Origin: Stenotrophobium sp040387055
Lineage (GTDB): Bacteria; Pseudomonadota; Gammaproteobacteria; Nevskiales; Nevskiaceae
DNA: 14,128 bases
Reading direction: 5' to 3'
Assembly: GCA_040387055.1 (NCBI GenBank)
Contig: JAZKEM010000222.1
Location: 1 to 14,128 of the forward strand
In this document: piece after piece, positions 1 to 6,770 of the stretch
Position numbering within the stretch: position 1 is the first letter of the stretch
How the letters are laid out: each line of letters opens with the position of its first letter
The notes under the pieces: generated by a model
Seen by the model: only the letters and a program-made list of their open reading frames with translations
The model's database searches: none
What the model was told of the DNA's origin: nothing
Translations under genes and position numbers: made by a program

Positions 1-1
1 A

Positions 2-424
2 CTGGAGGCAGGCAGTCTCGATACCTGGGATTTTTTGCACTCGGTGAATCTCAAAACAGCAGCCGCAACATCGAAGGCTGCATTGCCGCAGTTGCTTAAT
101 GCAGTCGGTGGCGGACGTATCGTCAACATTGGCGCAGCCGCCGCTGCTAAAGCAGGTGCGGGCATGGGGCCTTATGCGGCGTCCAAGGCGGGCGTTGCGC
201 GCTTGACTGAAGCATTGTCAGAAGAAGTGAAAGATCGTGGCATCACCGTGAATGCAGTGCTGCCGAGCATCATCGATACGCCGCAGAACCGCACGGATAT
301 GCCTGAGGCAGATTTCAGTCGCTGGGTTGCGCCGGAAGCACTCGCTGATGTGATTGTGTTTCTGCTTTCGGATGAAGCGCGCGCAATCACCGGCGCGTCT
401 ATTCCGGTGACGGGCCGCGTTTAA
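2..424 (+). CDS. SDR-family oxidoreductase-like protein, C-terminal part (5' end outside window)
   Basis: The reading frame is open to the left edge, so this is the C-terminal 140 residues of a short-chain dehydrogenase/reductase; the N-terminal nucleotide-binding TGxxxGxG region lies outside. Visible SDR landmarks, in fragment numbering, are the helix-4 Asn (N16), the strand GRIVNIG (38-44), the YAASK motif (Y58, K62) and the PSIIDTP segment after beta-6. It ends with the usual GxxxxVTG-type C-terminus. The catalytic Ser normally 13 residues before Tyr is replaced by Ala (A45, in a run of five alanines). This resembles the dihydropteridine-reductase-like branch of SDRs, as far as I remember that family. 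The stop codon overlaps the cysQ start by one base (TAATG), implying one transcript and coupled translation. The substrate cannot be told from the sequence. Confidence 0.85.
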   Translation: MEAGSLDTWDFLHSVNLKTAAATSKAALPQLLNAVGGGRIVNIGAAAAAKAGAGMGPYAASKAGVARLTEALSEEVKDRGITVNAVLPSIIDTPQNRTDMPEADFSRWVAPEALADVIVFLLSDEARAITGASIPVTGRV

Positions 425-1215
425 TGAATTTGGATCTCGCCAAGAAAGTAGTCGCGATCTCGCAAGAGGCGGGAGAACTCATCATGGGTTTCTACCGCAG
501 CAGTTTTACGGTGACGCAGAAGAGTGATGATTCACCGCTCACGCAAGCTGACCTCGCTGCGCATAAGTACATTAGCGCAGCGTTGGAAAAGCTGACGCCC
601 GATATTCCAGTGCTGTCGGAAGAGGCTGCGAACATCTCGTATGAAGTTCGCAAAAGCTGGAAACGTTATTGGTTGGTTGATCCGCTCGACGGTACGCGCG
701 AGTTTGTAAAGCGCAACGACGATTTCACCGTCAACATTGCGTTGATTGAAGAGGGTGAAGCGATTATCGGCGTGGTGCATGTGCCTGCGTTCAATATGAG
801 CTACTACGCGGCACGCGGTGCGGGTGCGTTTGAATTAAACGCGGGTGTCGAGCGCCGCATCCATGTGCGTGCGCCAGTGCCTGCCGTGCCGTACTTCGTG
901 ATCACGCGCAACAATCGAGATGCAGTGTTAGATGCTTTGCTCGCAAAATTACCCGCGCATGAAGCGGTGAGTCGCGGTAGCGCTTTGAAGATTTGTTTGG
1001 TTGCATCGGGCGATGCAGATTTGTATCCGCGCACGGGTCCAACATCTGAGTGGGACACCGCTGCGGGCCACTGCGTGGTCAACGAAGCAGGCGGCACAAT
1101 TTTGCGTCTGCCGGAATTAACGCCGCTGCGTTACAACCAGAAAGACAGCCTGCTCAATCCCGGCTTTGTCGTGATCGGGGATCAGCAGTACGGCTGGGAA
1201 ACGTATCTGAAATAA
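424..1215 (+). CDS. cysQ: 3'(2'),5'-bisphosphate nucleotidase CysQ-like (inositol monophosphatase superfamily)
   Basis: This 263-residue protein has the length and the complete metal-binding signature of CysQ. The motifs are S65-E66-E67, then W83-LVDPLDGT with D86 and D89, then the C-terminal SEWDTAAGH motif with D211. CysQ removes the 3'-phosphate from adenosine 3',5'-bisphosphate (PAP), a by-product of sulfate assimilation; relatives also hydrolyse inositol phosphates, so exact specificity is inferred. All Mg2+ ligands are present, so an active enzyme is expected. The ATG overlaps the stop of the upstream SDR-like gene (TAATG), so translation is probably coupled. I see no obvious GC-rich terminator directly after it; the next 230 bases are an AT-rich regulatory region before marR. 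Confidence 0.9.
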   Translation: MNLDLAKKVVAISQEAGELIMGFYRSSFTVTQKSDDSPLTQADLAAHKYISAALEKLTPDIPVLSEEAANISYEVRKSWKRYWLVDPLDGTREFVKRNDDFTVNIALIEEGEAIIGVVHVPAFNMSYYAARGAGAFELNAGVERRIHVRAPVPAVPYFVITRNNRDAVLDALLAKLPAHEAVSRGSALKICLVASGDADLYPRTGPTSEWDTAAGHCVVNEAGGTILRLPELTPLRYNQKDSLLNPGFVVIGDQQYGWETYLK

Positions 1216-1257
1216 CGAGTGGGGCGGGCTAGTCGAGGCGTTAGTGCTGGCCCTAAA

Positions 1258-1288
1258 ATTGTTATATTTAATTTATAAATATAACAAT
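1258..1288. repeat. Perfect AT-rich inverted repeat, 13-bp arms, 5-nt spacer
   Basis: The left arm ATTGTTATATTTA (1258-1270) and right arm TAAATATAACAAT (1276-1288) are exact reverse complements separated by ATTTA. The stem has two G/C pairs at most and no T-tract that would make it a good intrinsic terminator for cysQ. A protein-binding site or a DNA-melting/curvature element is more likely. It lies about 160 bp before marR. Confidence 0.7.
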
Positions 1289-1331
1289 AAGAAAATATTA
1301 AAAAACAAAATCTCCTCGCCCGCAGATCTTA

Positions 1332-1351
1332 TTTATACGGTCTTTATACGG
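1332..1351. repeat. Direct repeat TTTATACGG x2 with 11-bp period
   Basis: TTTATACGG occurs at 1332-1340 and again at 1343-1351. The period is 11 bp, about one helical turn, which places both copies on the same DNA face, as in tandem activator or repressor sites. A related pair, ATTTAC at 1355-1360 and 1367-1372, follows with a 12-bp period around the TACCTAGGTA palindrome. Confidence 0.5.
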
Positions 1352-1419
1352 CCCATTTACCTAGGTATTTACACTTTTTTTATCGTTGATCAGACGCAAG
1401 ACAGTTGTTAAGCTAATAG

Positions 1420-1431
1420 TTCATTAATGAA
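1420..1431. promoter_or_regulatory. Candidate MarR operator (TTCATTAATGAA)
   Basis: A perfect 12-bp palindrome TTCATTAATGAA ends 17 bp before the marR ATG and is followed by a second overlapping symmetric element, TTAAT-GAATT-ATTAA (1424-1438). Size, AT content and position immediately next to the start fit a self-repression operator of a MarR protein. This is inference from family behaviour; there is no homologous site to compare with. Confidence 0.4.
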
Positions 1432-1448
1432 TTATTAATTTGTAAACT

Positions 1449-2003
1449 ATGTCTAAGCCTGATTCCAAGCTGGAGGCCCAATCGACGACCTGCTCGGTTG
1501 TTGAGCAGATCGACTCCGCCGTGAAGCGCGTCAGCGCCATCATTCCCGGTGCGCCGAAAGACGATATTCGTCTTGTGCGACTGATTCATAGCGTCGCCGC
1601 AGATATGTCTGCGCGCTTTGATGGCATGTTGCGGCCGCATGGTCTCAACGAGACGGACTTCCGCACACTCATGCAGTTGTTCTGCAGCCCGGATGGTCAG
1701 GCGCATCCGAGTGACTTGAGTCAGTTCGCGACGCAGAGCCGTACCAATATGACGCGCATCGTCGATTCACTCGTGGAACGCGGCTGGGTCACGCGTGATG
1801 CGAGCGATGTGGATCGTCGTCGCATCGTGCTCGCCATTACGCCGGACGGTGAGGCGTTGGTGAAGCGCTTGCTGCCGCAGTTTCACCCCAAGCTCTCGTC
1901 GTTTCTCTCGATCTTATCTGTTGATGAAAAGCAGACGATGACTGAAGGGCTAAAAAAAATCGCGGCCTCGCTGGAAGCGAGCGCACGCGGAGGAAAATCA
2001 TGA
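1449..2003 (+). CDS. MarR-family transcriptional regulator of the efflux operon
   Basis: A 184-residue winged-helix regulator. Residues about 40-75 form the dimerisation helices (RLVRLIHSVAADMSARFD...), 86-113 the helix-turn-helix (DLSQFATQSRTNMTRIVDSLVERGWV), and 114-131 the wing with the hallmark D122-R123-R124-R125 preceding an ITPDGEALV helix. The N-terminal extension of about 38 residues is longer than in E. coli MarR. Its stop overlaps the start of the outer-membrane factor gene (ATGA), so it is the first gene of a marR-nodT-emrA-emrB operon and most likely represses it until a toxic ligand is bound. No Shine-Dalgarno precedes the ATG, which may keep expression low. The inducer cannot be predicted. 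Confidence 0.88.
   Translation: MSKPDSKLEAQSTTCSVVEQIDSAVKRVSAIIPGAPKDDIRLVRLIHSVAADMSARFDGMLRPHGLNETDFRTLMQLFCSPDGQAHPSDLSQFATQSRTNMTRIVDSLVERGWVTRDASDVDRRRIVLAITPDGEALVKRLLPQFHPKLSSFLSILSVDEKQTMTEGLKKIAASLEASARGGKS
1989..1993 (+). promoter_or_regulatory. Ribosome binding site for the NodT-family gene
   Basis: GGAGG lies 6 nt before the ATG at 2000, inside the 3' end of marR. It fixes the start of the outer-membrane factor at the ATGA overlap. Confidence 0.75.
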
Positions 2004-3427
2004 TCAACAAAAAGCTGTTGGTGGCTACCGCCGCCAGCGCGCTACTCGCGGCTTGCGCGGGCTTGCCGGGTAAACCGCAGCCGCCCAAGCTGAACAAGGA
2101 AGTTCCAATGGCGGGCGTCAACACGCCTGCGAACGGCAAATGGCCCGATGCGCAGTGGTGGAAGCGTTACAACGATCCGCAACTCGATGCGTTGATTGAT
2201 CTGGCACTGAAAGGTTCACCAACCCTTGCAGCGGCGCAAACGCGTTTTGATAGCGCCGTGCAAACCGTGCGTGCTGCGAGTGCTGCAGCAGGCGTGCGTG
2301 CAGACGCCAACGCAACCTGGACGCGTCAGCGCATCAGTGACAGCGGCCTGATTCCGCCACAGTTCCTCGGTTTTAACTGGTACTCGCAAGCCGACCTCGG
2401 TTTGAAATTCAGCTACACCTTTGATTGGTGGGGCAAGCAGCACGCGCAGATTGAATCGGTCGTCGATCAAATGCATGCGGCTGAAGCTGAGAATGCAGCT
2501 GCTGGGTTAGCACTGACGACGGCTGTTGCAGATGCCTATTTCGGCTTGCAGTCGGATCAAGCGCGTCTTGAAGTGGCGCAGGTTGTCACTCGCGGTGCAG
2601 TGAAGATTCGTGAATTGAGTGAGCTGCGTGTCAACAGTGGTATTGATCCGCAGGATCATCTGTCTCAAGCAGATTCAGATGTCGCGTTGGCGCGTGAGCA
2701 GATTGTGCAGCTCGAAGGCTCAGCGAAGTTGCGTCGTGTTGCGCTCGCAGCGCTCGTCGGTGTCGCGCCTGAGCAACTGCCTGCATTGCAGGCTAAACCG
2801 TTGCCGATGGTTGATGCGCAACTGCCCGCCAATGTCAGCATCGATCTAATCGCACGTCGTCCCGACATCATCGCCAGCCGTTGGCAAGTGGAGTCTGCTG
2901 CGCGCAGCGTTGATCAAGCTCGTGCGGAGTTCTTTCCGGATATCACGATTAATGCGCTGGCCGGTCTTTCAGCAATCGATATGAGCAAGCTGATGCGCGC
3001 TTCGAGCAGCGTGTTCAATTTTGGTCCGGCCTTACACCTGCCCATTTTTGATGGTGGATTGATCCGCGCGCGTTATGGCATTAGCCAAGCGCAGCTCGAC
3101 GCAGCAGTGGCCTCCTACAACACCACATTGCTGGACGCTGCACGCGATCTTGCGACGCAAGCGCTCACTGCGCAGCAGATCAATGCGCTGCGTCAAGAAC
3201 GCAACACGCAATTGGTCGCAGCCAAGGCGCAGTTCGACAGCGCGCTGGCGCGTGAGAAACAAGGGCTCACGGATTTACGTGTGCCGCTGCAAGTTGATGT
3301 GACGTATCAGCAGCAGCTCGACGCCATGCTGGTCCTCAACACACAAGCGATCTCTGCAGATATCGCAATGGCTAAAGCGCTAGGTGGCGGTTACGTCCCT
3401 TCGACACAGCCTGAACAAACAAACTGA
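2000..3427 (+). CDS. NodT-family outer-membrane efflux lipoprotein (TolC-like channel)
   Basis: A 475-residue resistance-nodulation type outer-membrane factor. The N-terminus is a lipoprotein signal (KKLLVATAASALLAAC) with lipobox L16-A17-A18-C19. After it comes the family's typical WWKRYNDPQLDALIDLAL segment, then two OEP repeats with long helical stretches that would build the periplasmic tunnel, and motifs such as RRPDI (about 287-291) and LPIFDGG (about 349-355) seen in this family. It should form the trimeric exit duct of a tripartite pump with the EmrA- and EmrB-like proteins encoded next. The start is set by the GGAGG at 1989 and the ATGA overlap with marR. Exported drugs are unknown. 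Confidence 0.92.
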   Translation: MINKKLLVATAASALLAACAGLPGKPQPPKLNKEVPMAGVNTPANGKWPDAQWWKRYNDPQLDALIDLALKGSPTLAAAQTRFDSAVQTVRAASAAAGVRADANATWTRQRISDSGLIPPQFLGFNWYSQADLGLKFSYTFDWWGKQHAQIESVVDQMHAAEAENAAAGLALTTAVADAYFGLQSDQARLEVAQVVTRGAVKIRELSELRVNSGIDPQDHLSQADSDVALAREQIVQLEGSAKLRRVALAALVGVAPEQLPALQAKPLPMVDAQLPANVSIDLIARRPDIIASRWQVESAARSVDQARAEFFPDITINALAGLSAIDMSKLMRASSSVFNFGPALHLPIFDGGLIRARYGISQAQLDAAVASYNTTLLDAARDLATQALTAQQINALRQERNTQLVAAKAQFDSALAREKQGLTDLRVPLQVDVTYQQQLDAMLVLNTQAISADIAMAKALGGGYVPSTQPEQTN

Positions 3428-3446
3428 TTTAGTCCGGAATATTCCC

Positions 3447-4637
3447 ATGCGTAACAACATTCATACCGCCGCCGACACCGTTGCTGCTGAACCGAGCAAT
3501 GGCAAGCGTCAACGTGTACTGCTGATCATCGGCACGATCTTCGCTGTCATCGGCCTAGCCTGGATCCTGCTGTGGCTGTTTGTGTTCTCCAAGCGCGAGA
3601 CCACTGACGATGCTTATGTCGCTGGCAATCAGGTTTCGATTTCAACGCAGGTGCCGGGCACTGTGATCTCGGTGTTTGCTGAAGATACACAGATGGTCAA
3701 AGCCGGGCAGGTGTTGGTCAAGCTCGATCCAACGGATGCACAGGTTGCTCTGGCGAAGGCCAAGAGCGGGCTTGGGCAAGCCGTGCGTCAGGCACGTCAG
3801 CTGATTGAAGTCGCCGGACAGAATGATGCAGCGATTGAAAGCCGCCAGCTTGATTTGGCTCGCGCACAAGCAGATCTAGCACGCCGCGAGCCATTGCTCG
3901 CTGCACGTGCGATTTCACCTGAAGAAGTCGCACACGCACGTGAAGCAGTGAAGACTGCCAGCTCTGCATTGGAGCTGGTAAAGCGCCAAAGCGCTGGTGC
4001 GCACGCTTTAGTTGATGGCACCTCGCTAGCCGAAAATCCATCCGTGTTGCAGGCCAAAGCCGTATTCCGTGATGCATGGATCGGTTCACAGCGCGCTGCA
4101 ATCGTGTCGCCGGTGACGGGCTATGTGGCTCAGCGTGCGGTGCAGGTTGGTCAGCATGTGCAGCCAGGGCAGGCTTTAATGAGTGTGATCCCGCTCCACA
4201 ATTTGTGGATCGACGCGAACTTTAAAGAAGTGCAATTGGAACATTTGCGTATTGGACAGCCCGTTGAGGTTGATGCGGATGCCTATGGCAGCAGCGTTAA
4301 ATTCCACGGCAAGGTTGCGGGTCTTGGTGCGGGCACGGGCAGCGCGTTTGCATTGCTGCCGCCGCAGAATGCTTCTGGCAACTGGATCAAAGTCGTTCAG
4401 CGCGTGCCCGTGCGCATCACATTAGATGAGCAACAATTACAGAAATATCCACTGCGTATCGGTTTATCGACGACTGTGAAAGTCGACACCACGGATCGTT
4501 CTGGTGCTGTGCTCGCCGTTGCATCGGCGGCGCAGGCTGTAGCGAGCACGGAAGTCTATGTACAGGATCTGGCGAAGGCGGAAGCAGAAGCTGATGCCGT
4601 GATTCGCGCCAACATGCCTTCCGGCAACAAGCGCTGA
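3447..4637 (+). CDS. emrA: EmrA-type membrane fusion protein (HlyD family)
   Basis: Periplasmic adaptor of the efflux pump. From the ATG at 3447 the protein has 396 residues: a short cytosolic tail, one transmembrane segment at about 24-46, the family motif TTDDAYV (53-59), a first lipoyl half with GTVISVFAEDTQMVKAGQVLVKLD, a helical hairpin of about 90-200 residues, and the second half VSPVTGYVAQRAVQVGQHVQPGQALMSVIP followed by the beta-barrel LWIDANFKEVQLEHLRIGQPV. These are closely EmrA-like. A GTG at 3384 would add 21 residues but lies inside the upstream gene and has no support; the ATG lies 19 nt after the nodT stop with only a weak CCGGAA in front. It bridges the inner-membrane transporter and the NodT-like channel. 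Confidence 0.92.
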   Translation: MRNNIHTAADTVAAEPSNGKRQRVLLIIGTIFAVIGLAWILLWLFVFSKRETTDDAYVAGNQVSISTQVPGTVISVFAEDTQMVKAGQVLVKLDPTDAQVALAKAKSGLGQAVRQARQLIEVAGQNDAAIESRQLDLARAQADLARREPLLAARAISPEEVAHAREAVKTASSALELVKRQSAGAHALVDGTSLAENPSVLQAKAVFRDAWIGSQRAAIVSPVTGYVAQRAVQVGQHVQPGQALMSVIPLHNLWIDANFKEVQLEHLRIGQPVEVDADAYGSSVKFHGKVAGLGAGTGSAFALLPPQNASGNWIKVVQRVPVRITLDEQQLQKYPLRIGLSTTVKVDTTDRSGAVLAVASAAQAVASTEVYVQDLAKAEAEADAVIRANMPSGNKR

Positions 4638-4644
4638 GATTGTA

Positions 4645-6192
4645 GTGAGCACCGTTGCAGAAACTGCTCCTGCGCCGCTGAAAGGCGCGCCGTTGGTTTT
4701 ACTGACGGTGGGTATCGCGCTGTCCGTGTTCATGGAAGTGTTGGATACCACCATCGTCAACGTCTCGGTGCCCAATATCGCAGGCAGCTTGGGCGTGAGC
4801 CCAACAGAAGGAACTTGGGCGATCAGTTCTTACTCGCTGGCTGCAGCCGTCATGCAGCCGCTGACGGGTTGGATCGCCAAACGCTACGGGGAAGTCCGTA
4901 CGTTTACGGTTTCGGTACTGATGTTTGTCATCTTCTCAATGCTCTGCGGTTTAGCGACCTCCATGCACATGTTGGTGTTCTTCCGACTGATGCAGGGTTT
5001 GGTATCGGGGCCGATGGTGCCGCTGTCGCAGTCATTGATCATGTCGAACTATCCGCCGGAGAAACGGGGGATGGGCTTGGCCATCTGGGGTGTCACGGTG
5101 ATCGTTGCGCCGGTATTCGGGCCGATCATGGGCGGCTGGCTCACGGATAATTTTTCCTGGCCGTGGATCTTCTATATCAATGTGCCGATTGGAATCTTTG
5201 CCGCGATCACCACCTGGTATTTCATGCGCAAGCGTGAGTCGACCATCATCAAGATGCCGATTGATGCCGTCGGTCTGTGCCTGTTGTTCCTCGGTGTTGG
5301 CAGCCTGCAGTTCATGCTCGATAACGGCAATGATCTTGATTGGTTCAGCTCTCCGGTGATCGTGGCCTTGGGCGTCACCGCGGTGATTGCGCTGACCTTC
5401 CTGATTGCATGGGAGCTCACCGAAAAGCATCCGGTGGTGGATCTCAGTTTGTTCAAACACCGTAATTTCCGCTTTGGGCTCATTGGAATGGGCCTAGGCA
5501 TTTTTGGCTTCTTTGGCATCAGTGTGATTTTCCCGCTCTGGCTACAAACCACGATTGGGTACACCGCTGCGAATGCAGGTATGGCGACTGCGGTCGTCGG
5601 CATCCTTCCAGTGATCCTTGCCCCGATTGTCGGGAAGAACATTAACCGTGTGGATTTGCGCTACGCACTCACTTTCTCCTTTTCGATATTCGCAATCTCC
5701 TCATTCTGGGCTGCGACGCGTACAGATCAGTCCAGCTTCGTGCAGTACGCCATGCCTCGATTCTTTCAGGGCGTGGGCATCGCGTTCTTCTTTGTGCCCA
5801 TTAGCCAAGTGATCATGTCTGATCTCAGGCCGAACGAGATTGCAGCGGCATCAGGGCTATCCGGTTTCGTGCGCACGATCGGCGGCAGCATTTCCACCGC
5901 AGTCAGTACTTGGATGTGGGAAGACCGCGGCAGGTATCACCACACCGTATTAGCGGAGCATGTGAATACGCAGTCTGCTGGGTGGGAACAATATCAATCG
6001 CATTTGCAGTCGATGGGCATCACTGCGGGCAACATGATGAGCTACGTTGAAAGCGTCGCGATGAAGCAAGCGATGACGATGGCAGCTAACGATATGTTCA
6101 GATTTTATGGCGTACTTTTCATCGTGATCATTCCAATTTTGTGGCTCACAAAACCACCTTTTGGAAGCAAGGGAGCGGAGGGCGCACATTAA
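4645..6192 (+). CDS. emrB: EmrB-type DHA2 family drug:H+ antiporter (MFS)
   Basis: A 515-residue major facilitator of the 14-helix DHA2 group; E. coli EmrB is about the same size. Visible motifs are LDTTIVNVSVPNIA in helix 1 (33-46, with acidic D34), motif A GWIAKRYGEVR (75-85) and motif C VAPVFGPIMGGWL in helix 5. Many hydrophobic segments follow, up to a C-terminal IVIIPILWL helix. The start is a GTG 7 nt after the emrA stop; the first internal ATG (codon 30) would cut into helix 1, so GTG is preferred. It is the proton-driven inner-membrane component of the pump and the last gene of the operon, followed by the terminator at 6286. Confidence 0.93.
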   Translation: MSTVAETAPAPLKGAPLVLLTVGIALSVFMEVLDTTIVNVSVPNIAGSLGVSPTEGTWAISSYSLAAAVMQPLTGWIAKRYGEVRTFTVSVLMFVIFSMLCGLATSMHMLVFFRLMQGLVSGPMVPLSQSLIMSNYPPEKRGMGLAIWGVTVIVAPVFGPIMGGWLTDNFSWPWIFYINVPIGIFAAITTWYFMRKRESTIIKMPIDAVGLCLLFLGVGSLQFMLDNGNDLDWFSSPVIVALGVTAVIALTFLIAWELTEKHPVVDLSLFKHRNFRFGLIGMGLGIFGFFGISVIFPLWLQTTIGYTAANAGMATAVVGILPVILAPIVGKNINRVDLRYALTFSFSIFAISSFWAATRTDQSSFVQYAMPRFFQGVGIAFFFVPISQVIMSDLRPNEIAAASGLSGFVRTIGGSISTAVSTWMWEDRGRYHHTVLAEHVNTQSAGWEQYQSHLQSMGITAGNMMSYVESVAMKQAMTMAANDMFRFYGVLFIVIIPILWLTKPPFGSKGAEGAH

Positions 6193-6285
6193 AAATGGGG
6201 CAAAGTCTGCGCAAAATTCCCAAAACCAAGGAAATTCTGCGCGGCCAATTTCAGCCGATTTTGAGCCAAAAAAGCGACAAAATTT

Positions 6286-6318
6286 AACGCCGCGCTAGCA
6301 CATATCGCGGCGTTTTTG
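6286..6318 (+). terminator. Rho-independent terminator of the marR-nodT-emrAB operon
   Basis: The 9-bp perfect stem AACGCCGCG (6286-6294) pairs with CGCGGCGTT (6306-6314) around an 11-nt loop, and the run TTTTT closes it. It lies 94 bases after the emrB stop. Confidence 0.85.
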
Positions 6319-6358
6319 TTTGTTTCAATTTGTGTGATTGCGAGCTAAAAAACACGTA

Positions 6359-6372
6359 TTTCCCTAGGGAAA
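6359..6372. repeat. 14-bp perfect palindrome TTTCCCTAGGGAAA
   Basis: Exact palindrome centred on CCTAGG, 175 bp before the first histone-like gene. The size and symmetry suggest a dimeric protein site, but no bound protein can be named. Confidence 0.4.
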
Positions 6373-6487
6373 ATGATTTTTGGCGAAATGAACAAACTGT
6401 GGATACATGAGTTTTTTATGAGCTACATCAAGGGTGATTTTCTGATGAAGTTTTAAAGCCTCGTAAAATAGACTCGAAGCGTCATGT

Positions 6488-6517
6488 TTGAAATTCCTTA
6501 TTAATGTCGGGTAAATT
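6488..6517 (+). promoter_or_regulatory. Candidate sigma-70 promoter for the histone-like genes
   Basis: TTGAAA (6488-6493) and TAAATT (6512-6517) are separated by 18 bp and stand about 30 bp before the ATG at 6547. This is the best -35/-10 pair in the interval. The GGAGA ribosome binding site at 6536-6540 follows. Confidence 0.4.
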
Positions 6518-6546
6518 CTAGTCTCCATCACAAGCGGAGATTCACC

Positions 6547-6708
6547 ATGGTTGCTAAGAAGAAAGCTGCAAAGAAAGCCCCGGCTAAGAAAGTTGCTAAG
6601 AAAGCCGTGAAGAAAGTTGCAAAGAAAGCTGCTCCTAAAAAAGCTGCTAAGAAAGCCGTCAAAAAAGTTGCTAAGAAAGCCGTCAAAAAAGCAGCAAAGA
6701 AGAAGTAA
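6547..6708 (+). CDS. Small histone-H1-like alanine/lysine-rich DNA-binding protein (53 aa)
   Basis: A clean ATG at 6547 with GGAGA 6 nt upstream opens a 53-codon frame ending in TAA. The product consists almost only of Lys, Ala and Val with two Pro, in a KKA/KKV pattern, and has no acidic residue. Such peptides resemble the C-terminal tail of eukaryotic H1 and bacterial H1-like proteins of the HctB/AlgP type; they bind DNA non-specifically and compact the nucleoid. The gene is built from repeats: a 21-bp unit at 6646-6666 recurs exactly at 6670-6690 (24-bp period), so length polymorphism between strains is likely. A terminator follows immediately and a longer H1-like gene lies downstream. The coding call is confident because the frame is purposeful and has an RBS and a terminator. 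Confidence 0.85.
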   Translation: MVAKKKAAKKAPAKKVAKKAVKKVAKKAAPKKAAKKAVKKVAKKAVKKAAKKK

Positions 6709-6723
6709 TGACGCTTGATTAAC

Positions 6724-6750
6724 CGCCCGGGGATACCACCCGGGCGTTTT
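6724..6750 (+). terminator. Hairpin terminator/attenuator between the two histone-like genes
   Basis: The GC-rich 8-bp stem CGCCCGGG (6724-6731) and CCCGGGCG (6739-6746), with a 7-nt loop, is followed by TTTT. The next gene starts only 21 bases later and has no visible promoter of its own in the 62-bp gap, so its expression may depend on readthrough. Confidence 0.75.
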
Positions 6751-6770
6751 CTTTAAACGGAGTAAGCATC

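Larger units (their letters stand above)
1216..1448. promoter_or_regulatory. AT-rich intergenic control region upstream of the efflux operon
   Basis: This gap carries no gene. From about 1255 it becomes strikingly AT-rich compared with the surrounding coding DNA and holds several symmetric elements: a 13-bp-arm inverted repeat at 1258-1288, a 9-bp direct repeat with 11-bp period at 1332-1351, the palindrome TACCTAGGTA at 1358-1367, and TTCATTAATGAA at 1420-1431 just before the marR start. I could not assign a convincing -35/-10 pair. The downstream ATG at 1449 has no recognisable Shine-Dalgarno, so the transcript may be leaderless or nearly so. MarR proteins typically bind AT-rich inverted repeats next to their own gene, so autoregulation here is a reasonable inference. 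Confidence 0.55.
6193..6546. other. Gene-free interval between the efflux operon and the histone-like genes
   Basis: No ORF here looks coding. It holds the operon terminator (6286-6318), a perfect 14-bp palindrome TTTCCCTAGGGAAA (6359-6372), a candidate promoter (6488-6517) and the ribosome binding site of the first histone-like gene. The stretch between 6193 and 6285 contains two copies of TCTGCGC but no clear function. Confidence 0.6.

Noticed and set aside
1258..1288. Rho-independent terminator for cysQ
   Set aside because: The stem is almost wholly A/T and is not followed by a T tract.
3384..3446. Upstream extension of the EmrA-type gene from a GTG at 3384
   Set aside because: It lies inside the NodT-family coding region, has no ribosome binding site, and adds residues not typical of EmrA; the ATG at 3447 fits better.
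5032..5642. Long minus-strand frames inside the EmrB-type gene
   Set aside because: They are shadows of a clear MFS transporter, with charged, low-complexity products and no start signals.
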